A stretch of 64,000 bases of DNA from Caballeronia ptereochthonis (GTDB lineage Bacteria; Pseudomonadota; Gammaproteobacteria; Burkholderiales; Burkholderiaceae). The notes beneath the pieces were generated by a model. The model was not told where the DNA came from, did not search any database, and saw only the letters and a list, made by a program, of their open reading frames with translations. Position numbers and translations under genes: made by a program. This document shows positions 21,087 through 28,801 of the stretch, piece after piece. Each line of letters opens with the position of its first letter. The first letter of the stretch is position 1. The stretch is taken from NCBI RefSeq assembly GCF_001545075.1, contig NZ_FCOB02000002.1:1-64000 (forward strand), given 5' to 3'.

Positions 21087-22004
21087 TCAACGCAGGGCGT
21101 CGCGGGCTACTCGGCAGGCTGCCAGATCCCAGGCGGCGCATCCAACGCTCTTGAAGAGTACTGGTTTCGTAGGCTCGAGGTCTCCCGAGAGAGCGCTCGC
21201 GAGCGGCGAGACGGTGTTCCAGTCGACATGTGCCAAAATGAGGTCACCGGCTTCATGCCTGGCGCCGACCGGATCGTCGACTACCAGGAAACTGCCGTCG
21301 ACTGTCTGCTTTCCGATTTCCGCAGCGTCAGCGGTGAAGGCGCCGACGCCGACCACGAGACGTCCCGGCTGGGCCGCCTCCGTGTAGACCGGCGACTTGC
21401 TGGTTGTCAGCGTAATGACTACGTCCGCGCTCTCGGGAATGTCGTCGTCGGTAACCGCAGTCAGGTTCGGCGCCACCGCTCGATTGCGCGCAATGAAGTC
21501 CTCCGCATCCGCTTTGGATATGCCTTTCGCCAGCAACCTTGCTTCCGGGAAAATGGCGGCCAGCGCCTCGACGTGATTTGCCGCTTGCCTGCCGGTCCCG
21601 ATGACGACGATTTGGTGCGGCGCGGCACCGTGCAAGGACCGGATGCCCAAAGCCGTCACCGCTGCGGTGCGTCGTCCGGTAACCGTCGGACCATCAAGGA
21701 CAAAGAGCATCTCGCCCGTGAAAGCGTCACAGGCAATGACCTGACCGTGGATGGTCGGCAATTTGCGCTGTGCGTTTGAGGGACAGACGTTCACCAATTT
21801 GTGTATGGCGATGTCCTCCGCGCTTGCCGGCATCGACAACATCAGACCGCCTTCCTGCATCGGGATTGCCATCCGTTCCGGACTGACGATCTGACCTGCG
21901 CCGTACTCGACGATGGTCTGGGCGAGGGCATCCACCAGAAGACGATAGTCGAGTAACGAGGCGGTCGCCTTCGCGTCGAGAGTCGGGAGGTCGCGCGATG
22001 TCAT
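21087..22004 (-). CDS. delta1-pyrroline-2-carboxylate reductase (ornithine cyclodeaminase/mu-crystallin family)
   Basis: A 305-aa NAD(P)H-dependent enzyme. Its dinucleotide motif VVIGTGRQAANH lies near residue 131. The N-terminal half carries the family's substrate-binding lysine region (MAIHK/AIHKLVNV near 66-70) and RRTAAVTALG near 113. Ornithine cyclodeaminase relatives in hydroxyproline clusters reduce delta1-pyrroline-2-carboxylate to L-proline (LhpI type), the step after the dehydratase at 18673. The neighbourhood favours this over true ornithine cyclodeaminase. The ATG at 22004 has AAGG upstream. It is the first gene of the minus-strand cluster, divergent from the GntR gene. Confidence 0.82.
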   Translation of the reverse strand: MTSRDLPTLDAKATASLLDYRLLVDALAQTIVEYGAGQIVSPERMAIPMQEGGLMLSMPASAEDIAIHKLVNVCPSNAQRKLPTIHGQVIACDAFTGEMLFVLDGPTVTGRRTAAVTALGIRSLHGAAPHQIVVIGTGRQAANHVEALAAIFPEARLLAKGISKADAEDFIARNRAVAPNLTAVTDDDIPESADVVITLTTSKSPVYTEAAQPGRLVVGVGAFTADAAEIGKQTVDGSFLVVDDPVGARHEAGDLILAHVDWNTVSPLASALSGDLEPTKPVLFKSVGCAAWDLAACRVARDALR

Positions 22005-22103
22005 TTGGAAGCCTTGGTTTGAAGTATTCGGAAGGACCGGCGAATCGCTGGCCAGCGAAGGAACACTGGCTCCGATTAGTCCAATTTCGGGTGGCCAGCA
22101 TGT

Positions 22104-22230
22104 GGACCAAATCTATACCAGAATGGGCTATTTAACAAGCCAAGACGCTGCACATTCGGGTGATTTGGAACGAATTGAACCAGTTTGGCTAGCTATATAG
22201 CTTAATGGATGTGATTTGACCGAATCTGGT
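22104..22230. promoter_or_regulatory. divergent control region between reductase and GntR genes
   Basis: The 331-bp gap 22005-22335 holds GGACCAA (22104-22110), the half-sites ATACCAGA just after it (near 22115) and ATCTGGTCTATAA (near 22226-22238) in opposite orientation, and TTTGGAACGAATTGAACCA between them. It is AT-richer than its surroundings. The layout suits a FadR-type GntR protein repressing both directions. No gene is visible. Confidence 0.45.
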
Positions 22231-22335
22231 CTATAAAACGCCGATTCTGAGCTGCGATGGGGCACAGACTGGCCGCAGCATGTCGGGAGTAAGTGGTATA
22301 TTGGAGAACCACCTCAAGCCGCCTGACAATAGACA

Positions 22336-23079
22336 ATGGTCTCTGCTCGATTTGAACTCGAAGGCAACTTCCGCCCCTTGCAGATCTATGAGCAGGTTTC
22401 GGAGAAGATTCGCGCCGAAATTCGCTGCGGGCGATTTTTGCCTGACGCCCGACTTCCGTCGGAGCGCGAGTTGGCCACATTGTTCGGCGTCGGACGGCCG
22501 GCAGTCCGCGAGGCGATCGGTGCGCTTCAGAACGAAGGCCTGGTTATCACGAAGCGCAACTCCGGAACATACGTCGCCCCGGGCGCCAACCAGATCCTCG
22601 CTTCCGGCCGCAACGAGTTGAGCCGGACAGGGGAGTCGACATCGGACTTCAGTCCATCGGCGACGCTGGATGTGCGCCTGGTTCTGGAACCCGCGATAGC
22701 GCGCCGCGCCGCCGCGCACAAGCAACGGGACCCGCTTGCCGAGCACTACCTGGCTCAGATGGAAACCTTGACCGACGTTGCGACGCCTGAAGAGCGCGCG
22801 CTATGGAACAACAGCGACAGGCTCTTCCATCGGCAACTGGCCGTAATGACCGGCGACGTACTGCTGATCAAGTTCGCCGAGGAGATTTCGTCGGCGATGG
22901 ACCAGTCTCTCTGGAAGCGGCTCAAGGACGATGGCATCTATGATCCCGCGCGCATCCGACTCTACGTTGCGGAGCATCGGCTGATTTATGAGGCTATCGT
23001 GTGCGGTGATGCCGACGCTGCGGCGTTCTACATCGAGCAACACATCCATCGGGTACAGCGGGATATCGCGCCTCAGTGA
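22336..23079 (+). CDS. GntR-family regulator (FadR subfamily) of the hydroxyproline cluster
   Basis: A 247-aa repressor-type protein. The N-terminal winged helix (about residues 15-80) contains PSERELATLFGVGRPAVREA and the wing LVITKRNSGTYV. The C-terminal FCD ligand domain covers about 105-240, with D/H metal-site residues in RLVLEPAIARRAA, RLFHRQLA, AEHRLIYEAI and IEQHIHRV. It is divergently transcribed from the reductase gene, the usual position of a local regulator, so trans-3-hydroxyproline or pyrroline-2-carboxylate is the likely effector (inference). The start ATG is followed by a normal N-terminus; no strong ribosome-binding site is seen. Confidence 0.9.
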   Translation: MVSARFELEGNFRPLQIYEQVSEKIRAEIRCGRFLPDARLPSERELATLFGVGRPAVREAIGALQNEGLVITKRNSGTYVAPGANQILASGRNELSRTGESTSDFSPSATLDVRLVLEPAIARRAAAHKQRDPLAEHYLAQMETLTDVATPEERALWNNSDRLFHRQLAVMTGDVLLIKFAEEISSAMDQSLWKRLKDDGIYDPARIRLYVAEHRLIYEAIVCGDADAAAFYIEQHIHRVQRDIAPQ

Positions 23080-23329
23080 AGGCCCATGCGCACTTAGCCG
23101 CATGAGCCTGCATTCTCCGAGCAACGGACCGCCGACGCAGCACACCGTTTCTTCATTCCGCGACCGGTTCCAACAGTCGGCCTGCTTCCTCCATGCACAC
23201 ACCGCCCATCCCCCCGGCGCTTTCGCAGGGCTGCGAATGCAGGGATGCGCGAAGTGCGCACGCGTGCCATAACTTCCAGCGTGCGCGCTCGACGTGCGCC
23301 AACGCCCGGCAAATTGGAAGGGGGAAGAC

Positions 23330-24073
23330 ATGGCCAGCATCAAGATCTCGGTGATCAACGCGAGTACCGTTCTGACGGACGACGAAGTAAAGGCCGCCGT
23401 GCCGGCCTTGCAGACGCAGGTTCACACACATTTCGCGCCCGCGTGGGGCATCGACGCGGATCTCACTTTCGTGAAGAAAAAGGGCAAGCCCGCGCCGGGC
23501 ACGTGGTGGCTGTCGATTCTGGACAATTCGGATCAGGCGGGCGCGCTCGGCTATCACGACGTGACCAACGAAGGCCTGCCGCTCGGCAAGGTCTTCGCGA
23601 AAACCGATCAGCAGTACGGGAACAAATGGACGGTGACGGCGAGCCATGAATTGCTGGAGATGCTGGCGGACCCCGACATCAACCTCACGGTGTTCGTGCA
23701 GCCCAGCGCGACGCAAGGTGTGCTCTACGCGTACGAAGTGTGCGATGCCTGCGAGTCCGACGATCTCGGCTACGACATCGCCGGCGTGCGCGTGTCGGAC
23801 TTCGTGTTTCCGTCGTGGTTCGAGACGTCGCGGCCGGCGGGCAGCGCGCAGTTCGATTACTGCAAGCACCTGAAGAAGCCCGTGCCGGCGCTGCTGCCGG
23901 GCGGCTATCTCGGCGCGTTCAATGTGAGCGCGGGCAGCGGCTGGAACCAGATCACCGCGCAAGGCCAGCCGGCGACGTATCAGATGCGCGCCAAGGTCGG
24001 CACGCGCCGCGAGCGCCGCAGAACGCCGCGCGACCAGTGGATGGCGAGCGCGGTGAAGTTCAAGTCGAAGTAG
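23330..24073 (+). CDS. uncharacterised protein with HELLEMLADP motif (possible zincin-like fold)
   Basis: A 247-aa protein of a family I cannot name. Near residue 105 it has TASHELLEMLADP, a helix with His-Glu spacing resembling short metallopeptidase motifs but lacking the full HExxH. Further on are YAYEVCDACESDDLGYDI and VSDFVFPSWF, giving a second cluster of acidic and Cys residues. There is no signal peptide and no membrane segment; the C-terminus is basic (RRERRRTPRDQW). The ATG at 23330 follows GGGGGAAGAC. It stands alone, convergent with the chemoreceptor gene. Confidence 0.75.
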   Translation: MASIKISVINASTVLTDDEVKAAVPALQTQVHTHFAPAWGIDADLTFVKKKGKPAPGTWWLSILDNSDQAGALGYHDVTNEGLPLGKVFAKTDQQYGNKWTVTASHELLEMLADPDINLTVFVQPSATQGVLYAYEVCDACESDDLGYDIAGVRVSDFVFPSWFETSRPAGSAQFDYCKHLKKPVPALLPGGYLGAFNVSAGSGWNQITAQGQPATYQMRAKVGTRRERRRTPRDQWMASAVKFKSK

Positions 24074-24089
24074 ACCGCGCGAGGAAGCG

Positions 24090-25637
24090 CTAGACCTGGA
24101 ACGCCTGAACGGTCTGCCTGAGCTCGCGCGCCTGTGCGTCGAGCGAGAGCGCGGCCGTCGCCGCTTCGTTCACGAGCGCGGCGTTCTTCTGCATCAGGCG
24201 ATCCATCTGCGAGACGGCGTCGTTCACTTCGTCGATGCCGCTGCTTTGCTCGCGCGAGGCGGTGGCGATCGCTTCCACCAGCGTGGACACGCCATCGACG
24301 GAATCGAGCAGGTCGGAGAGGGTCGTGCCGGCGCGTTTGACCGTCGAGCCGCTCGATTCGACGTGTTCGTTCACTTCGCGCGTCAACTGCGAGATTTCCT
24401 TGGCCGCGCCCGAGGAACGCCGCGCGAGCGCGCGCACTTCCTCCGCGACGACCGCGAAGCCGCGCCCGAGCGATCCCGCGCGCGCCGCTTCGACGGCCGC
24501 ATTCAGCGCGAGCAGATTCGTCTGGAATGCAATCGATTCGATGACATCCGTGATCTGTCCGATCTGCGCCGAACGCGCGGACAGATCGGTCATGCGCGCG
24601 ATCGCGTCGGCGACGGCGCGCTCGCCATCCTTTGCGCGCGTCGACGCTTCGCGGGCGAGCTCGCGCGCGCGGTTCGCGTGATCGGCATTGGCGCGCACCG
24701 TCGACGCGATCTGCTCCATGCTCGCTGAGGTCTGCTGCAGGCTTGCCGCGTGTTCCTCGGTGCGCGCGGACAGCGCGTGATTGCCTTCGGTGATGTCCGC
24801 CGCCGCGAGGCCGATGGTGTCGGTCGAACGCTTGATGTCGCCGACCATCGATGCAAGCTGGCTGCGCATCGAGGACATCGCGTGCATGAGGCTCTGCGTG
24901 TCGCCGGGCGCGACGGGCACCTCGGTCTGCAGATCGCCTTGCGAGACGCGTCGTGCGACGCTTGCCGCGAGCGCCGGCTCACCGCCGAGCTGCCGGATGA
25001 GCGTGCGCGCCATCGAAAAGCAGAGCCAGCCGACGAGCGCCACGCCCGCAACGATGCACGCGCCCACCGTCCACTGCACGATGCGGCTCACGCGCTGCGC
25101 GTCGTCGTACTCCTGCTGCGCGGCGGTGAGCTGGAACGCGCGCAGGTCCGTGCTTTCCTTCTTGACGCGCGTGGCCTGCGGCTCGATCTGCTGCGTCACG
25201 ATCCACTGCGCTTCGGAGAGATTGTTCGCGGCGAGCAGGTTCGTCGTCGGGCGAAAGCCCTTGTCGCGCAAGGTCGCCCAATCCGCGGCGAGGCGCCTGG
25301 CGAGCGGCGCTTCGGTCGCATCGAGCGGATAGCGCAGATAGCGGCCGAGCAGGGCGTCGACGGACGCGATGCGCTGCTGCGTCGCGGCGACGACGGTCTG
25401 CGTCTTTTGCGCCGACGGATCGAGCACGGCGTCGCTGATCGCGAACTGGCTCTGCGTGATGAGCTCGTCGATGGTCGAGATGGTTTGCAGCGCCTGCGCG
25501 CGGCCTTCGAAGACGTGACGCAGCGCGGCATTGCCCTGCTGGACGCCGAATAATCCGACGCCGCCGACGGCGACGAGCACGGCGGCTACCGCGCCCGTGA
25601 CGATCGCGAGGCGCGCCTTGACGGTGAGCTTTGACAT
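24090..25637 (-). CDS. methyl-accepting chemotaxis protein (Tar-like, four-helix-bundle sensor)
   Basis: A 515-aa inner-membrane receptor. TM1 covers about residues 11-32; a periplasmic four-helix bundle about 33-188; TM2 about 190-212. A HAMP-like linker ([20 protein letters not shown]) follows. The cytoplasmic signalling rod covers about 270-510 with the conserved hairpin [19 protein letters not shown] and [15 protein letters not shown]. No C-terminal CheR pentapeptide (xWxxF) is present, as it ends VQAFQV. The start [10 protein letters not shown] lies directly before TM1; no clear Shine-Dalgarno sequence precedes it. Ligand unknown; no che genes are nearby. Confidence 0.92.
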   Translation of the reverse strand: MSKLTVKARLAIVTGAVAAVLVAVGGVGLFGVQQGNAALRHVFEGRAQALQTISTIDELITQSQFAISDAVLDPSAQKTQTVVAATQQRIASVDALLGRYLRYPLDATEAPLARRLAADWATLRDKGFRPTTNLLAANNLSEAQWIVTQQIEPQATRVKKESTDLRAFQLTAAQQEYDDAQRVSRIVQWTVGACIVAGVALVGWLCFSMARTLIRQLGGEPALAASVARRVSQGDLQTEVPVAPGDTQSLMHAMSSMRSQLASMVGDIKRSTDTIGLAAADITEGNHALSARTEEHAASLQQTSASMEQIASTVRANADHANRARELAREASTRAKDGERAVADAIARMTDLSARSAQIGQITDVIESIAFQTNLLALNAAVEAARAGSLGRGFAVVAEEVRALARRSSGAAKEISQLTREVNEHVESSGSTVKRAGTTLSDLLDSVDGVSTLVEAIATASREQSSGIDEVNDAVSQMDRLMQKNAALVNEAATAALSLDAQARELRQTVQAFQV

Positions 25638-25859
25638 GTTCGGTAGAGGAGAGAAGTGCGCGAGAAGGTCCGGGGCCCGGGCGCGGCATGGCGCGGCGCG
25701 AGTGGCCAATCGTCAGACATTTGCGGAGAGCGCAATCTACCGCCGCATCAAGTCGGTTGTGTGACAACCGCGGGCTCACGTGCGACGCCAACGTTTGCGG
25801 GCGCGCACGCAACAGAGGGACGGATGCCCGCGCCCAATCGGCCGCAGGCAGCAAGGATG

Positions 25860-26564
25860 TCAGTTGCGCTTCGGGATCTCGAGCCCGCGCTGCACGGCCG
25901 GCCGCGCGAGAAACGCGGCGAGTACGCGCTCGACGTTCCTGAATTCATGGAAATCGACCAGCTCGCGCGCCTCGTAGAAGCCGACCAGATTCCGCACCCA
26001 CGGAAACACCGAAATATCCGCGATGGTGTACTCGTCGCCCATGATCCAGTCGCGCCCGTCGAGGCGCTGCTCGAGCACCGCGAGCAGCCGCTTCGATTCC
26101 GCAACGTATCGCGCACGCGGGCGCTTGTCCTCGTAGTCCTTGCCGGCGAACTTATGGAAGAAGCCGACTTGCCCGAACATCGGGCCGATGCCGCCCATCT
26201 GGAACATCAGCCATTGCAGCGTCTCGTAGCGCTTGGCCACGTCTTCCGGCAGGAACCGGCCGCTCTTTGCCGCGAGATAGACGAGAATCGCGCCCGATTC
26301 GAACAGCGGAAGCGGCTCGCTGTTCGGCCCGTCCGGATCGATGATCGCGGGAATCTTGTTGTTCGGGTTCAGCGACAGGAACTCCGGCGACATCTGATCG
26401 TTCGCGTCGAAGCGCACGAGATGCGGCTCGTAAGGCAGGCCGGTTTCCTCCAGCATGATCGAGACTTTCACGCCGTTGGGCGTCGGCAGCGAATAGAGCT
26501 GGATGCGCTCGGGATGCTGAGCAGGCCATTTGCGGGTAATGGGGAAATCCGAAAGTGCGGTCAT
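25860..26564 (-). CDS. glutathione S-transferase, YghU/YfcG (Nu) class
   Basis: A 234-aa protein with a thioredoxin-like N domain (IQLYSLPTPNGVKVSIMLEE, then NPNNKIPAIIDPDG with the cis-Pro) and an all-helical C domain. The TPNG motif in place of a catalytic Tyr/Ser is typical of Nu-class disulfide-bond oxidoreductases such as YghU and YfcG, which bind two glutathione molecules and reduce disulfides or peroxides. The ATG at 26564 follows GAGGACC; the longer frame to 26765 adds unrelated sequence. Monocistronic. Confidence 0.88.
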   Translation of the reverse strand: MTALSDFPITRKWPAQHPERIQLYSLPTPNGVKVSIMLEETGLPYEPHLVRFDANDQMSPEFLSLNPNNKIPAIIDPDGPNSEPLPLFESGAILVYLAAKSGRFLPEDVAKRYETLQWLMFQMGGIGPMFGQVGFFHKFAGKDYEDKRPRARYVAESKRLLAVLEQRLDGRDWIMGDEYTIADISVFPWVRNLVGFYEARELVDFHEFRNVERVLAAFLARPAVQRGLEIPKRN

Positions 26565-26942
26565 GTAAGGTCCTCGAGGGTCGGATCGCTGAATATAACC
26601 ATTTCGCCGAATCCGTGTTTTCCCTCTTGATGTGCGGCCTGTCATCGGGCGGACGCATCGAAGCGAAAAGATTGAGGGATCTCGTACAGACGTCGATTGT
26701 CGAAACGCAGAATCTGTCATTGCCTCGCTACAAAAGCGATTGTAGGAATCGCTGCACGAGCACAAGGATTGCGCGAAGCGCCACGGTCGAAGAAGTCAAC
26801 CAACAAATACGAAACCAAGCCCTTGCGGGAACAATGCAGCGCGTGCGCGACGTGTGGGCCGGTTCGCTGGCTCGCTTATTGCATTGACGCGGATGTCCGA
26901 GCATCAGTGTCGGCCCTACGAACCGTTGGTTTTATCGCTGCC
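26565..26942. other. gene-free gap between GST and a small secreted protein
   Basis: Divergent promoters for both neighbours should lie here. A short hairpin GCGATT-gtagg-AATCGC is present near 26737. Otherwise I see no gene and no clear operator. The open frame that runs through it from 26697 merges into the secreted-protein frame but has no start signal of its own. Confidence 0.4.
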
Positions 26943-27440
26943 ATGAAAACCGTTTCTCTCGCAAAGCTCACCGCATTCGCTGCCGTGGTCGGGGGACTGC
27001 TGCCCAGCCTGTGCGATGCCACTCGTCTCGAAAGTCAGCTCGACTGCAAATCCAGCGCGCACAGGTTCATTGCGCCGCTCGTCGCCGACAAGTCGATCGA
27101 CGCGCGCCCGATGCGCGTCGAGGCAAACTCCGTCAACGCTTTCCGGCCGACCCAGGGCAGCGAGCTCACGGCATATGGCTTTCGCGTCTACGCCGTGCTG
27201 GGCTACGAGCAGGGCGACGATATGTTCAAGCGCGGCAGCGGGCAGCCGGTCAACGATTCCGCATACGGCGTGGTGGTGCTCGGCGCGTCGGAGACGGTCG
27301 AGGCGAAGGTGCGCGCATCGGGCAGCACGGCGGTGGTGAAGCAGGTCGTGCCGATGATGATGACCGCCGTCTTCTGCGACAGCAGCGGCGTGCGCAATAC
27401 GGCGGGCCCGGTCGCGACGGAAGCATCGCGCAATCGCTGA
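26943..27440 (+). CDS. small secreted protein, unknown function
   Basis: A 165-aa protein. Residues 1-26 (MKTVSLAKLTAFAAVVGGLL and on) are a signal peptide. The mature part has two Cys (LDCKS and FCDSS) about 105 residues apart that could pair, and alternating hydrophobic segments (YGFRVYAVLGYEQ, AYGVVVLGAS, VVPMMMTAVF) suggesting a small beta-rich periplasmic fold. It is not recognised as a named family. The ATG at 26943 directly precedes the signal peptide. It stands alone, followed after about 100 nt by the SDR gene. Confidence 0.7.
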   Translation: MKTVSLAKLTAFAAVVGGLLPSLCDATRLESQLDCKSSAHRFIAPLVADKSIDARPMRVEANSVNAFRPTQGSELTAYGFRVYAVLGYEQGDDMFKRGSGQPVNDSAYGVVVLGASETVEAKVRASGSTAVVKQVVPMMMTAVFCDSSGVRNTAGPVATEASRNR

Positions 27441-27538
27441 GGCCGCAAAAGAGCGGCGCTGCGCGGCGCATTCGCCGATAATGTTCTCCCGATTTCAGCG
27501 CGCACGTGTTGCGCGCATACCAACAGGAGAACGCCGAC

Positions 27539-28306
27539 ATGTCCGACGCAGCCAACCAGTCTCAACGAATCGCCATCGTCACCGGGGCGGGCAGCGGCAT
27601 CGGGCGCGCGGCGGCGCTAGCCCTGCTCGGCGACGGCTGGTCGGTCGTGCTGGCGGGAAGGCGTCCCGCGCCGCTCGATGCGGTGATCAATGAAGCGAAC
27701 GCCGCCGATCGTGCGCTCGCCGTGCCGACCGATGTCTCCGATCCGCAGTCGGTGGAGAAACTTTTCAAGGCAGCGGTCGAGCGTTTCGACCGCGTCGATC
27801 TGCTCTTCAATAATGCTGGCGTGACGAATCCGCCCGGACCGTTCGAGGACTGGACGCCCGAGCAATGGCAGAACGTTGTCAATATCAATCTGAACGGCAT
27901 GTTCTATTGCCTGCAGCAGGCGTTCCGCACGATGAAGGCGCAAACGCCGATGGGCGGGCGCATCATCAACAACGGCTCGATTTCCGCGAGCGCGCCGCGC
28001 CCCAACTCGGCGGCCTACACGGCGACGAAGCACGCGGTCCAGGGTCTCACGAAAACCGCCTCGCTCGACGGCCGCAAGTATGACATCGCGGTCGGCCAGA
28101 TCGACGTCGGCAACGCGTTCACGGAGTTGTCGGAGCGGATGTCGCGCGGCGTGCCGCAGGCGAACGGCGAAATCGCCGTCGAGCCGATGATGGACGTGAA
28201 GATCGTCGGCCAGTCGGTGCTGTACATGGCGAATCTGCCGCTCGATGCGAACGTCCTGTTCCACACCGTGATGGCGACGAAAATGCCGTTCGTCGGTCGC
28301 GGCTGA
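27539..28306 (+). CDS. short-chain dehydrogenase/reductase
   Basis: A 255-aa Rossmann-fold oxidoreductase with the cofactor loop [10 protein letters not shown] near 13-22, LFNNAG near 89 and the catalytic Ser-Tyr-Lys set in [20 protein letters not shown] near 146-165. It is a classical SDR using NAD(H) or NADP(H). Arg in LAGRRPAP at the end of beta-2 hints at NADPH. The ATG at 27539 follows AGGAGAACGCCGAC. The C-terminal part ends [15 protein letters not shown], common among Burkholderia SDRs of unknown substrate. A tiny gene of unknown function lies convergent just downstream. Confidence 0.9.
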   Translation: MSDAANQSQRIAIVTGAGSGIGRAAALALLGDGWSVVLAGRRPAPLDAVINEANAADRALAVPTDVSDPQSVEKLFKAAVERFDRVDLLFNNAGVTNPPGPFEDWTPEQWQNVVNINLNGMFYCLQQAFRTMKAQTPMGGRIINNGSISASAPRPNSAAYTATKHAVQGLTKTASLDGRKYDIAVGQIDVGNAFTELSERMSRGVPQANGEIAVEPMMDVKIVGQSVLYMANLPLDANVLFHTVMATKMPFVGRG

Positions 28307-28314
28307 TTCTCCTT

Positions 28315-28545
28315 CTACACGGTGCGATACCAGACGCGAATGCCCGAGTACCAGTGGCTCACGCTGGTATCGTCGCCGGCGCCGAACGTCGAGAGGCTCT
28401 CGACGTTCAGCACGTCGATGCCGTTCTCCGCGATCCACCTGTTCGCGCGCTCGACCAGCGCCGCGCCGTTCTCGTACACGTTGCCCTTGATGAGGTGATG
28501 CTGCACGACTTGTCGCTCGAAGTCTTCGTAAGCGATCTTCGTCAT
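28315..28545 (-). CDS. 76-aa conserved-looking hypothetical protein
   Basis: MTKIAYEDFERQVVQHHL begins a 76-aa soluble, slightly acidic protein with no signal peptide and no recognised motif; it ends SGIRVWYRTV. A good GGAGACAACGG ribosome-binding site precedes the ATG at 28545. It is convergent with the SDR and divergent from acoR, so its promoter shares the 256-bp gap 28546-28801. Its role is unknown. Confidence 0.65.
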   Translation of the reverse strand: MTKIAYEDFERQVVQHHLIKGNVYENGAALVERANRWIAENGIDVLNVESLSTFGAGDDTSVSHWYSGIRVWYRTV

Positions 28546-28801
28546 CCGTTGTCTCCTGTCTTTTCGTTGTGATGCGCTGAAACATGAACACGCGTTTTGC
28601 TGCGGCGCAGCGCTCCCGCCGCATGACGCGTCCTGCCGATTCGAGCATCATATGGCCTGAGACACGCTCGTGCGAATCGGTTAATCCCGCGTTCGCGCGG
28701 CGAGAGAACGAATGCGTCGGCAGGAGGCGATAAAACAGCAAAGTGCGCTGCCGTGCGCCGATAAAAGCCCGACGCGTCAAGGAGACACCAAGGAGAGCAC
28801 G

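Noticed and set aside
21087-22004. Annotation as true ornithine cyclodeaminase
   Set aside because: Cluster context with the dehydratase favours pyrroline-2-carboxylate reductase; family membership alone does not separate them.
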